Positions 1 to 6,177 of a DNA stretch of 7,103 nucleotides are shown here, piece by piece (positions within the stretch are counted from its first letter, which is position 1; each line of letters starts with the position of its first letter). The position numbers and the translations under genes were made by a program. Below the pieces are notes generated by a model, which was not told where the DNA came from, made no database searches, and was given only the letters and a program-made list of their open reading frames with translations. This DNA comes from Frondihabitans sp. (lineage in GTDB: Bacteria; Actinomycetota; Actinomycetes; Actinomycetales; Microbacteriaceae), in assembly GCA_025464735.1 (NCBI GenBank), contig JAODMX010000453.1:1-7103 (forward strand). The letters are read 5' to 3'.

Positions 1-522
1 CTGGCGGCGGCCTCCCAGCTCTCGCACCCGTTTCTGTCGCAACTCGAACGGGGCCTTGCTCGTCCGAGCCTCGTGTCGCTCGAACGCATTGCGCGCGCTC
101 TCGCCTCATCGCAGATCGAGCTGCTCGCGGCGGTCGACGACGATGTGCCCGATGAAGCAACCACCGGCGGGGCTGTCGGACACCGTCAGGCTCCCGTGTC
201 GCTGGTGCGCGCGACCGAGGGATCGCGAGGAACGTACGGAAAATCCGAGGCGCGACTGCTGGTCCACGGACGGCGACGATTTCACCCGATGGAGATCACT
301 GGCGACGACAGCGACGCGGGTGACTACTTCTCGCACGACGAAGACGAGTTCATCCACGTCGTCGAGGGCACCGTGGTGGCCGACCTCGGCGATCAGGGCG
401 TTCACGTGCTCACCACCGGCGACTCGCTCTATTTCGACGCTGGCACCCTGCACCGCTGGAGCGCACCCAAGGGGTCTTTCTACCGAATGTTCGTCGTCAA
501 AGAGAAGCCGGCGACACTGTGA
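1..522 (+). CDS. XRE-family transcriptional regulator with C-terminal cupin domain (5' partial)
   Basis: The reading frame is open from base 1 and ends at TGA 520-522, so the gene starts upstream; 173 residues are visible. Residues 1-34 are the second half of an XRE/Cro-type helix-turn-helix: the SQLERG segment followed by PSLVSLERIARAL matches the recognition helix and last helices of this class. A linker of about 50 residues follows. Residues about 100-165 form a small cupin barrel, with motif 1 around H112 and E116 (HDEDEF...VVEG) and motif 2 around GDSLYFDAGTLHRW with H151. This layout is the common HTH-cupin regulator, in which the cupin senses a small ligand and the HTH binds DNA. Its stop codon overlaps the GTG of the reductase gene (GTGA), so the two are probably co-transcribed, which suggests that it controls that catabolic unit. 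The ligand cannot be read from the sequence. The family call is firm; the target is inferred. Confidence 0.9.
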   Translation: MAAASQLSHPFLSQLERGLARPSLVSLERIARALASSQIELLAAVDDDVPDEATTGGAVGHRQAPVSLVRATEGSRGTYGKSEARLLVHGRRRFHPMEITGDDSDAGDYFSHDEDEFIHVVEGTVVADLGDQGVHVLTTGDSLYFDAGTLHRWSAPKGSFYRMFVVKEKPATL

Positions 523-1502
523 ACGCGAAGGGGAACTCGGGGTCTGAGGTGCAGGGACTCCACGACACCGAGTTCGAGGTGCAGGTCGTGTCACGCACGC
601 GGAGCGCCGAGGGTGTTGAGCTGTTCGAGCTGGCCGCTCTACCCGGCTCAACCCTCCCGGCCTGGACTCCAGGAGCTCACATCGACGTCGTCCTCCCGGA
701 CGGTGAGGTACGGCAGTATTCGCTCTCCGGTGCGCCGTCGTCTCCGACCTGGCGCATCGGAGTCCTGCGCGAGGCGGATGGGCGAGGCGGCTCCGTCTGG
801 TTGCACGACGAACTCTCCGCAGGTGACCGACTCACGGTGGCCGGTCCTCGCAACCACTTCGAGTTCGAGCCGCACCGAGGCACCAGCTACCTGTTCGTGG
901 CCGGCGGAATCGGCATCACGCCGATTTCCGCGATGGCTGAGGCTGCTGCCAAGGCAGGCGTGGGCTACTCGATCCACTACGCGGGACGCTCGCGCTCGAC
1001 GATGGCGCTCCTTCCCGAACTCGCCTCCAAGCACGGTTCGCGCCTCGCCATCTACGCGGGAGACGAGGGAGTACGCCTCGACCTGGACGCCCTGTTCGCC
1101 GATCTGCCGCCGTTCACGACGACCTTCTGCTGCGGGCCGGCTCGTCTCATCGAGGCCATCGAAGCGGCTGCCGCCGGTCGGCAGCTCGTCGTCGAACGGT
1201 TCGAGCCCAAAGCGGTAGGGCAACCCGTGCTCAGCGAGGCCTTCGAAGTCGAGCTCGCGGCGACTGGCGTGACCGTCACAGTTGGCCCGGACCGCAGCAT
1301 CCTGGAGCTCGCTGAGGAGGCGGGCGCGCTAGTCCTGTCGAGCTGTCGCGAGGGCACCTGCGGTACGTGCGAGACGGTAGTCCTCGAAGGCCAGGTCGAC
1401 CACCGAGACTCGATCCTGACCCTCGACGAGCAGGCGGCCAATGACGTCATGTACGTCTGCGTGTCTCGTGCCGTCACTCCGCGGCTGGTGCTCGACCTGT
1501 AA
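519..1502 (+). CDS. PDR/VanB-family oxidoreductase (flavin, NAD(P)H and 2Fe-2S reductase of an oxygenase system)
   Basis: The 327-residue protein has the three-domain order of phthalate dioxygenase reductase and vanillate O-demethylase reductase. An N-terminal flavin-binding barrel carries RQYSLSG (65-71). An NAD(P)H-binding domain carries GGIGITP (129-135) and CCGP (204-207). A C-terminal plant-type ferredoxin has C276-x4-C281-x2-C284-x29-C314 for the 2Fe-2S cluster; the flanking GQVDHRDSILT is typical of the family. Such proteins pass electrons from NAD(P)H through flavin and the iron-sulfur cluster to a partner, usually a Rieske oxygenase, in the cytoplasm. Length is normal and nothing looks broken. 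GTG 519 overlaps the upstream regulator's stop, and only a weak purine-rich SD (AGAGAAG) precedes it. GTG 549, preceded by a GAAGGGGAA stretch, is an alternative start that loses 10 residues without harming a domain. No oxygenase is in the window, so the substrate is unknown. Confidence 0.93.
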   Translation: MNAKGNSGSEVQGLHDTEFEVQVVSRTRSAEGVELFELAALPGSTLPAWTPGAHIDVVLPDGEVRQYSLSGAPSSPTWRIGVLREADGRGGSVWLHDELSAGDRLTVAGPRNHFEFEPHRGTSYLFVAGGIGITPISAMAEAAAKAGVGYSIHYAGRSRSTMALLPELASKHGSRLAIYAGDEGVRLDLDALFADLPPFTTTFCCGPARLIEAIEAAAAGRQLVVERFEPKAVGQPVLSEAFEVELAATGVTVTVGPDRSILELAEEAGALVLSSCREGTCGTCETVVLEGQVDHRDSILTLDEQAANDVMYVCVSRAVTPRLVLDL

Positions 1503-2811
1503 TTCGCGTGCGGAGCGCTCTCACCAGGTCGTACTCGTCTGCGCGAACGAGCTGGTAGTCGCGAACGACCACCTCCCCGGCCACGACGACGTGCCGCGGA
1601 CGCCGGCCCGGATTAGCCCAGAGCAGCCCGGCCACCGGATCCGCCACCCCGGCGTCAGCCACGCCTGAGACGTCCCAGACGCAGAGGTCACCCGCTGCAC
1701 CGTCTCGTAGGTGCCCGAGCTCGGGTCGGCCAAGCCCTGCTGCGCCTCCCGCCATCGCCATGCCGAGCACGGTTCGAGCGTTGAGCGGCGGCCCGACGAG
1801 CGGCGCCACCTGCAGCGCGAGGCGCGCGTCGGCGAGCAGATGCCCGGCGTCATTGCTGCCACCACCCGATGTCCCGAGCCCCACCGGGATCCCGACGGCC
1901 ACCATCTTGCCCACCGGCGAGATGCCCCAACCCATCGGCAGATCGCAGCCCGGGGCGTGTGTTGCCGTGACGCCGGCCGCGGCGAGACGCGCTATCTCGT
2001 CGTCGGTGACGGCACAGAGATGAGCGATCGTAACGTCGGGGGCAAGCCACCCCCAGTCCTCGAGGAGGTCGAGGGGGCGTTTGCCGTAGCGTTCGAGGGC
2101 GATCGCGACGTCGACCTGCTCGTTGGCCTGGGTCCGGCGACGGAGACCGTACCGTGCTGCGACCGCGCCGAGCAGCTCGAAAGTCTCCTGGCTGTCGCTG
2201 TGAACGCCCGCCGGACCGACGGCGACCTGCAGGAGACCGTCGGCGCTGACGCCTCCGGCAGCACCGGGCACCAGTGTCTCGACGATGGCCTCGGCCGAGG
2301 CTGCGGCTTCCGCGGGGTCGTCACGGGCCGATCCGCGGACGAAAGCGAGCCGTGCGCCAAGCCGGCTGGCGGCTCCTGCCGTGGCGACCGCGATCGCGGT
2401 CTTGTCCTCGAGTGACACGGCCGTCGGCCAGTTGAGCTGGTGGTCGGCGACCGTTGTCACGCCGTTCAGGAGGCCCTCTGCAACACCGACAGCAGCCGAG
2501 ACCTCGAGCAGCGATCCATCGATGCCGGCAGCCGCGTAGGCGTGAGCCATCACGGGGAGCCACTCGGCCATCGGAACGCCGCGGGTGCCGGGCAGGGTCC
2601 GAAACGCGCTCTGCAGCAGGTGGTGGTGGGAGTTGACGAGCCCCGGTGTGATGACGCAGCCGGAGGCGTCAAGAGTTTCCATCGCGTGCCCGCCAGCGGT
2701 CGGCACGTTGCCCGTCGTGACCACGCGGTCGCCGTCGAGGACGATGCTTCCGCCGTCGAGCTCGGTCGTTTCGTCGATCAGGAGACGCAGCGCGCCGGTG
2801 ACTTCGAGCAT
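1474..2811 (-). CDS. Amidohydrolase-superfamily protein, AtzB / 8-oxoguanine deaminase-like (COG0402 type), with altered metal-site residues
   Basis: From ATG 2811 the protein has 445 residues, the usual length for TrzA/AtzB/8-oxoguanine deaminase enzymes. These hydrolyse amino or amine groups from purines, pterins or triazines. A short N-terminal strand domain leads to PGLVNSHHHLLQ (57-67) with the HxH ligands H62 and H64, then GVTTVADHQ (117-125), the RPLDLLEDWGWL helix (245-256), H264 (TIAHL), H285 and the GSNDAG segment (318-323). A C-terminal strand domain ends the protein. Compared from memory with the family pattern THLAE, this protein has TQANE, so Q228 replaces the third His while E231 is kept. 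Where the family has VDGSASND, it has TSGGGSND, so S315 replaces the metal-binding Asp. The open frame extends to 2952, but that would read through the operators, and the extension does not resemble the family. The 3' end overlaps the reductase gene by 29 bases, tail to tail. Substrate unknown. Confidence 0.85.
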   Translation of the reverse strand: MLEVTGALRLLIDETTELDGGSIVLDGDRVVTTGNVPTAGGHAMETLDASGCVITPGLVNSHHHLLQSAFRTLPGTRGVPMAEWLPVMAHAYAAAGIDGSLLEVSAAVGVAEGLLNGVTTVADHQLNWPTAVSLEDKTAIAVATAGAASRLGARLAFVRGSARDDPAEAAASAEAIVETLVPGAAGGVSADGLLQVAVGPAGVHSDSQETFELLGAVAARYGLRRRTQANEQVDVAIALERYGKRPLDLLEDWGWLAPDVTIAHLCAVTDDEIARLAAAGVTATHAPGCDLPMGWGISPVGKMVAVGIPVGLGTSGGGSNDAGHLLADARLALQVAPLVGPPLNARTVLGMAMAGGAAGLGRPELGHLRDGAAGDLCVWDVSGVADAGVADPVAGLLWANPGRRPRHVVVAGEVVVRDYQLVRADEYDLVRALRTRITGRAPAAE

Positions 2812-2830
2812 GCCCCGATCTTCGCATCGT

Positions 2831-2850
2831 CGTGTGACGGGCGTGTGACG
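2831..2850. repeat. Two 9-base direct repeats with an 11-base period
   Basis: CGTGTGACG occurs at 2831-2839 and again at 2842-2850, separated by GG. The two copies therefore sit about one helical turn apart. They lie 20-39 bases upstream of the amidohydrolase start, probably in its 5' leader. The spacing would suit a tandem protein-binding site, but a chance repeat in GC-rich DNA is possible. Confidence 0.35.
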
Positions 2851-2917
2851 AGGAGGCCGGGTAGGTGAATGCCGTGAGCGTTGAATGGCGCTTACTGTAT
2901 GCACAGCTGCGATTGAG

Positions 2918-2946
2918 TAGCCATTGTATGCGGTACGGGCTATTCT
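2918..2946 (+). promoter_or_regulatory. Weak candidate promoter for gntR-prpDB
   Basis: TAGCCA (2918-2923) and TATTCT (2941-2946) are each 4 of 6 matches to the -35 and -10 consensus, with a 17-base spacer. The start point would fall near 2953, within the TGTATGC-type inverted repeat and about 20 bases before the GTG start. The match is weak, and an activator-dependent or different promoter is possible. Confidence 0.25.
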
Positions 2947-2951
2947 GTGCA
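2923..2951 (-). promoter_or_regulatory. Candidate promoter for the amidohydrolase gene
   Basis: On the minus strand, TGCACA (2951-2946, 4 of 6 matches to TTGACA) and TACAAT (2928-2923, 5 of 6 matches to TATAAT) are separated by exactly 17 bases. Transcription would start near 2916, giving a leader of about 105 bases before ATG 2811. The -35 box lies within the element at 2945-2955 and the -10 box overlaps the one at 2925-2931, so a protein bound there would block this promoter. Prediction by eye only. Confidence 0.4.
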
Positions 2952-2960
2952 TACAAACGA

Positions 2961-2966
2961 GGGAGG
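2961..2966 (+). promoter_or_regulatory. Ribosome binding site that fixes the gntR start
   Basis: GGGAGG lies 8 bases before GTG 2975 and is the strongest Shine-Dalgarno sequence in this region. It supports GTG 2975 as the start over the TTG at 2924, which lies inside the operator cluster. Confidence 0.75.
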
Positions 2967-2974
2967 TCGAGGCC

Positions 2975-3661
2975 GTGCGAGCGAGTGACCGCGCCTACTC
3001 GATCCTTCGCGGCGACATCCTCGACTGGTCGCTGCGACCCGGCGCCGTTCTGGCCGAGGTCGAGCAGTCGCTGCGTCTTGGCATCTCGCGCACCCCGGTT
3101 CGAGAGGCGTTGGCCCGCCTGGCCGCCGACGGACTCGTTGAGCCCCTCGGTGGTCGTGGCCTTGTCGTCACGCCGGTCTCCGACGCGAATGTCGTCGAAC
3201 TCTTCGAGCTCCGCTCAGCACTCGAGCGCCAGGCAGCGGTGCTGGCGGCCTCGAGGCGAGACGTCGACGTCTTCGTCGCCCTCCGCGACGCCCTCAGCCG
3301 CTCTCCCGAACTCCTCGCCCAGGGCGAGCCGGGGCGGCGCGACTACTACGCACTCGTTCATCGCTTCGATGATGCGATCGACTCGTCGGTCGCAAACGCC
3401 TACCTGGTCGCGGCCCTCGCGGGCGTCCGCACGCACGTCGCGCGACTCAGGCGCCTGTCGCACGACAAGCCGGAGCGCCTGATCGAGGCGACGCGTGAGC
3501 ACCTGCTCATCGTTGACGCGATCATCGCAGGCGACGCCCAGCTCGCCGGCGACGCGACCGCAGTGCACCTGCACAACAGCCTCCGGTCGATCCTGCTCTC
3601 GGCAGCCGAGCGCGACGCCTTCGACCGTGATATTCGCCCCCGTCAGAAAGAGACCCGATGA
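2975..3661 (+). CDS. GntR-family (FadR/FCD subfamily) transcriptional regulator
   Basis: The protein has 228 residues, normal for the subfamily. Residues about 4-68 form the winged helix-turn-helix, with the hallmark [17 protein letters not shown] (38-54) and the wing [11 protein letters not shown]. Residues about 75-210 are an all-helical FCD ligand-binding domain. H176 ([10 protein letters not shown]) and H198 (VHLHN) fall at two conserved metal-ligand positions. The first motif, normally D-x3-H as in D-x-x-FH, reads VHRFD here, so V128 and D132 occupy those positions. Metal use may therefore differ, if my alignment is right. The TGA overlaps the prpD ATG (ATGA), so the regulator is made together with the enzymes it probably controls. 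The TGTATGC elements upstream suggest autoregulation and control of the divergent amidohydrolase. GntR-type regulators of propionate genes are known in proteobacteria; the better-studied actinobacterial prp regulators are PrpR proteins of another family. Confidence 0.9.
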   Translation: MRASDRAYSILRGDILDWSLRPGAVLAEVEQSLRLGISRTPVREALARLAADGLVEPLGGRGLVVTPVSDANVVELFELRSALERQAAVLAASRRDVDVFVALRDALSRSPELLAQGEPGRRDYYALVHRFDDAIDSSVANAYLVAALAGVRTHVARLRRLSHDKPERLIEATREHLLIVDAIIAGDAQLAGDATAVHLHNSLRSILLSAAERDAFDRDIRPRQKETR

Positions 3662-5181
3662 AGCTCCACGACGTTCGTGTCCACCGCAGCGACGAGATCT
3701 TTCCCCGCCAGGACCAACTGGCCTGGAAGATCGCGCAGGTGGCGAGCGATCCGGTCGAGGTCGCCGACGAGGTCGTCGAGATGGTTATCAACCGCACCAT
3801 CGACAACGCCGCCGTCGCGGCGGCCTCCCTGAATCGAGCCAGCGCGACAGCGGCTCGCGGTCAAGCCGAGGCGCACGCGTTCTTCTCGCGAGCGGAGGCG
3901 AAGCGTGCAGGATCCACGGTGTTCGGCATCGAGGGACGCTTCAGCCCCGAGTGGGCCGCCTGGGCCAACGGCGTCGCTGTACGCGAGCTCGACTACCACG
4001 ACACGTTCCTCGCTGCCGAGTACTCCCACCCCGGTGACAACATTCCCCCTGTCCTTGCGGTCGCCCAGCACGCCGAGCGCACGGGGCTCGACCTGGTGCG
4101 CGGGATCGCAACGGGCTACGAGATCCAGATCGACCTCGCGAGAGCGATCAGCCTGCACGAGCACAAGATCGACCACGTCGCCCACCTTGGGCCGAGCGCG
4201 ACCGCCGGCATCGGAACACTGCTGGGTCTGCCCACCTCGACGATCTTCCAGGCCATAGGTCAGGCGCTTCATACGACGACGGCCACCCGGCAGTCGCGTA
4301 AGGGCGAGATCTCGAGCTGGAAGGCGTACGCCCCGGCATTGGCGGGCAAAGCTGCCATCGAGGCCGTCGACCGGGCCATGCGCGGTCAGACGAGTCCCAC
4401 CCCGATCTACGAGGGCGAAGACGGGGTGATCGCCTGGATGCTCGACGGTGCCGACGCTAGCTACGAGGTGCCGCTGCCGGAGCAGGGCGAAGCCAAGAGG
4501 GCGATTCTCGACAGCTACACGAAGGAGCACTCGGCGGAGTACCAGGCGCAAGCCTGGATCGACCTGGCTCGACGGCTCGGCAACGAGCATCCTGCTCTCC
4601 GCAACGCGGACACTGTGGCGAGCGTGGTCATCCACACGTCGCATCACACCCACGTGGTGATCGGATCGGGGGCGAACGACCCCCAGAAATACGAACCCAC
4701 CGCAAGCCGTGAGACCCTCGACCACTCCATTCCGTACATCTTCACCGTGGCTCTGCAGGATGGTCACTGGGACCATGATGACTCTTATACTGCTGCTCGA
4801 GCCGGCCGAGCCGACACGGTGCGGTTATGGAAGAAGGTCGTCACGACCGAGGATGCCGAGTGGACGCGTCGCTACCATTCGAATGATCCGGCCGAGAAGG
4901 CATTCGGCGGCCGTGTCGAAATCACCCTCACCGACGGGCAACGCATCGTCGACGAGATTGCCGTCGCCGACGCGCACCCTCTGGGCGCGCGACCCTTCGC
5001 CCGGGAGCAGTACGAAGCCAAGTTCCGGATGCTGGCCGCGCCGGTTCTCGACGAGGCCGAGATCGACCGCTTCCTCGGCGTCGCCGCGCGGCTGCCGTTC
5101 CTGAAGCCTCACGAGCTGGAGGGGCTGAACATCACGGCCCGCACCGGCATCCTGCTCACTCCTCCGGAAGGACTCTTCTGA
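3658..5181 (+). CDS. prpD: 2-methylcitrate dehydratase, MmgE/PrpD family
   Basis: This 507-residue cytoplasmic protein has the length and motifs of PrpD, which dehydrates 2-methylcitrate to 2-methyl-cis-aconitate in propionyl-CoA breakdown. The N-terminus [11 protein letters not shown] is like that of actinobacterial PrpD. Further landmarks are DNAAVAAAS (49-57), DYHDTF (112-117), [12 protein letters not shown] (124-135), the ATGYEIQ helix (151-157), [13 protein letters not shown] (172-184), a lid-type segment [16 protein letters not shown] (215-230), [12 protein letters not shown] (350-361) and HPLGARPF (440-447). It uses no iron-sulfur cluster. ATG 3658 overlaps the gntR stop, with a modest purine-rich SD (AGAAAGAG). 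The stop TGA shares one base with the prpB ATG. No frameshift or truncation is seen. With prpC absent, a related hydroxy-tricarboxylate as substrate cannot be excluded, although the neighbouring prpB supports the methylcitrate role. Confidence 0.92.
   Translation: MKLHDVRVHRSDEIFPRQDQLAWKIAQVASDPVEVADEVVEMVINRTIDNAAVAAASLNRASATAARGQAEAHAFFSRAEAKRAGSTVFGIEGRFSPEWAAWANGVAVRELDYHDTFLAAEYSHPGDNIPPVLAVAQHAERTGLDLVRGIATGYEIQIDLARAISLHEHKIDHVAHLGPSATAGIGTLLGLPTSTIFQAIGQALHTTTATRQSRKGEISSWKAYAPALAGKAAIEAVDRAMRGQTSPTPIYEGEDGVIAWMLDGADASYEVPLPEQGEAKRAILDSYTKEHSAEYQAQAWIDLARRLGNEHPALRNADTVASVVIHTSHHTHVVIGSGANDPQKYEPTASRETLDHSIPYIFTVALQDGHWDHDDSYTAARAGRADTVRLWKKVVTTEDAEWTRRYHSNDPAEKAFGGRVEITLTDGQRIVDEIAVADAHPLGARPFAREQYEAKFRMLAAPVLDEAEIDRFLGVAARLPFLKPHELEGLNITARTGILLTPPEGLF
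5166..5172 (+). promoter_or_regulatory. Ribosome binding site of prpB inside the prpD end
   Basis: GGAAGGA lies 8 bases before ATG 5181, within the last codons of prpD. With the TGATG stop/start overlap, it fixes the prpB start and allows fresh initiation or coupled translation. Confidence 0.7.
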
Positions 5182-6074
5182 TGCTGTACTCCACCGTCAC
5201 ACCCGCCGACAAACGGAAAGAGCTCCGAGCAGCCCTGGCGAGCGGACGTCTGCTGCAGTTCCCGGGCGCGTTCAACCCCCTGTCGGCGAAGCTCATCGAA
5301 GACAAGCGGTTCGACGGCGTCTACGTCTCGGGTGCCGTGATCGCGGCCGACCTCGGCCTCCCCGACATCGGGCTCACGACCCTTACCGAGGTGGCCGGAC
5401 GAGCGCAGCAGATCAGCCGCCTGACGAACCTCCCCACCCTCGTCGATGCGGATACCGGTTTCGGCGAGCCGATGAACGTCGCCCGAACCGTGCAGACCCT
5501 CGAAGATGCGGGAGTCGCCGGCCTTCACATCGAAGACCAGGTGAACCCGAAGCGCTGCGGGCATCTCGACGGCAAGGCGGTCGTCGACTCCGACACGGCG
5601 GTGAAGCGGATCCGGGCTGCCGTCGACGCGCGGCGCGATCCGAATCTCCTGATCATGGCGCGCACCGACATTCGGGCCATCGACGGTCTGGACGCCGCCA
5701 TCGACCGGGCGAAGCAGCTCATCGACGCCGGGGCGGATGCCCTTTTCCCCGAGGCGATGGCGACGCTCTCCGAGTTCGACGCTGTGCGGAACGCGGTCGA
5801 CGTGCCCGTGCTGGCCAACATCACCGAGTTCGGCAAGAGCGAGCTCTTCACGGCGACCCAGCTCGAGAGCGTCGGCATCAACATCGTCATCTACCCAGTA
5901 AGTCTTCTGCGCATCGCGATGGGGGCTGCCGAACGAGGCCTCGACGCGCTCCGGGCCGAGGGATCGCTGCAGTCCGAGGTCGCGGGCATGCAGACGCGTG
6001 CCCGCCTCTACGAGCTCCTCGACTACGAGGCGTACAACGCGTTCGACACCTCGCTCTACAACTTCTCGCTCTGA
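5181..6074 (+). CDS. prpB: 2-methylisocitrate lyase, ICL/PEP mutase superfamily
   Basis: The 297-residue protein matches the normal PrpB length and barrel fold. It cleaves (2S,3R)-2-methylisocitrate into pyruvate and succinate with Mg2+, the last step of the methylcitrate cycle. The catalytic loop K124-R125-C126-G127-H128 is the signature shared by methylisocitrate and isocitrate lyases, with C126 the general acid/base. The VDADTGFG segment supplies Mg-site D89 and D91, and IEDQ (117-120) follows. MARTDIRA (159-166) gives R161, and LFPEA (188-192) gives E191. NITEFGK (213-219) and a YPVSLLRIAM segment (238-247) also fit. The short length and absence of isocitrate lyase insertions favour PrpB over AceA. 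It is coupled to prpD upstream. No 2-methylcitrate synthase gene follows; a hairpin and a toxin-antitoxin pair occupy the next kilobase. Confidence 0.93.
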   Translation: MLYSTVTPADKRKELRAALASGRLLQFPGAFNPLSAKLIEDKRFDGVYVSGAVIAADLGLPDIGLTTLTEVAGRAQQISRLTNLPTLVDADTGFGEPMNVARTVQTLEDAGVAGLHIEDQVNPKRCGHLDGKAVVDSDTAVKRIRAAVDARRDPNLLIMARTDIRAIDGLDAAIDRAKQLIDAGADALFPEAMATLSEFDAVRNAVDVPVLANITEFGKSELFTATQLESVGINIVIYPVSLLRIAMGAAERGLDALRAEGSLQSEVAGMQTRARLYELLDYEAYNAFDTSLYNFSL

Positions 6075-6087
6075 CGAGTCGCCCCTG

Positions 6088-6112
6088 GTTAACGCGTCGC
6101 CGACGTGTCAAC
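6088..6112 (+). terminator. Hairpin after prpB, possible terminator of gntR-prpDB
   Basis: Arms GTTAACGCGTC (6088-6098) and GACGTGTCAAC (6102-6112) pair over 11 positions with one A-C mismatch and one G-U wobble around a 3-base loop. It begins 14 bases after the prpB stop, where a terminator is expected. No T-run follows, so it is not a classical intrinsic terminator. Stem-only terminators are proposed in actinobacteria, and an operator role is also possible. Confidence 0.4.
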
Positions 6113-6140
6113 GACGCACCCGGTGGCGGACGAAACGCCC

Positions 6141-6158
6141 TGTAGACCTTGTTCTACA
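6141..6158. promoter_or_regulatory. Palindrome, likely operator of the toxin-antitoxin pair
   Basis: TGTAGA (6141-6146) and TCTACA (6153-6158) are exact reverse complements with a 6-base spacer. The site covers the -35 region of the candidate antitoxin promoter. Phd/YefM antitoxins repress their own promoters through short palindromes (TGTACA-type cores are known for YefM), so autoregulation here is a reasonable inference. Confidence 0.5.
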
Positions 6159-6171
6159 TCGCCGCTAAACT
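6143..6171 (+). promoter_or_regulatory. Candidate promoter of the toxin-antitoxin operon giving a leaderless mRNA
   Basis: TAGACC (6143-6148) and TAAACT (6166-6171) each match the -35 and -10 consensus at 4 of 6 positions, with a 17-base spacer. The -10 box ends 6 bases before GTG 6178 and 9 before ATG 6181, and no Shine-Dalgarno is present. The transcript would begin at or next to the start codon. Leaderless mRNAs are common in actinobacteria. Confidence 0.5.
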
Positions 6172-6177
6172 GGCCGC

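Larger units (their letters stand above)
2896..2955. promoter_or_regulatory. Candidate GntR operator cluster: three TGTATGC elements in the divergent intergenic region
   Basis: TGTATGCACAG at 2896-2906 and its exact reverse complement CTGTGCATACA at 2945-2955 form a perfect 11-base inverted repeat with a 38-base gap. A third element, TGTATGC at 2925-2931, lies between them, 29 bases after the first in the same orientation. Each long element is itself a partial dyad, TGT-n4-ACA, which resembles the short GT/AC dyads bound by FadR-subfamily GntR proteins. The cluster sits between the divergent amidohydrolase and gntR starts and overlaps the candidate promoters for both. The repeat is seen directly. 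Binding by the adjacent GntR protein, and looping between the outer sites, are inferred. Confidence 0.6.

Noticed and set aside
106..1223. Minus-strand open frames opposite the HTH-cupin and reductase genes
   Set aside because: They are low-complexity, Arg-rich translations with no domain, fully covered by well-supported plus-strand genes.
1711..2415. Plus-strand 234-codon open frame opposite the amidohydrolase
   Set aside because: It has no domain signature, while the opposite strand encodes clear amidohydrolase motifs over the same bases.
2812..2952. Longer amidohydrolase start giving 47 extra N-terminal residues
   Set aside because: The extension runs through the repeat and operator region, is unlike the family N-terminus, and would place the start upstream of the candidate promoter's transcription start.
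2924..2974. Longer gntR start at TTG 2924
   Set aside because: It lies inside the TGTATGC cluster, while GTG 2975 has a strong GGGAGG at the right distance and starts just before the winged-helix domain.
3643..4776. A 377-codon open frame on the minus strand opposite prpD
   Set aside because: It is a shadow of the high-GC prpD reading frame. It has no recognisable motif, an Arg/Val/Gly-rich composition, and would lie fully antisense to a clear PrpD.
5181..6074. Isocitrate lyase (AceA) or PEP phosphonomutase instead of PrpB
   Set aside because: KRCGH excludes a typical phosphonomutase; 297 residues is too short for AceA, and the coupling to prpD favours methylisocitrate lyase.
6116..6125. 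Short CACC-C-GGTG dyad between prpB and the antitoxin
   Set aside because: Arms of four bases are expected by chance in GC-rich DNA, and no matching site is seen elsewhere.
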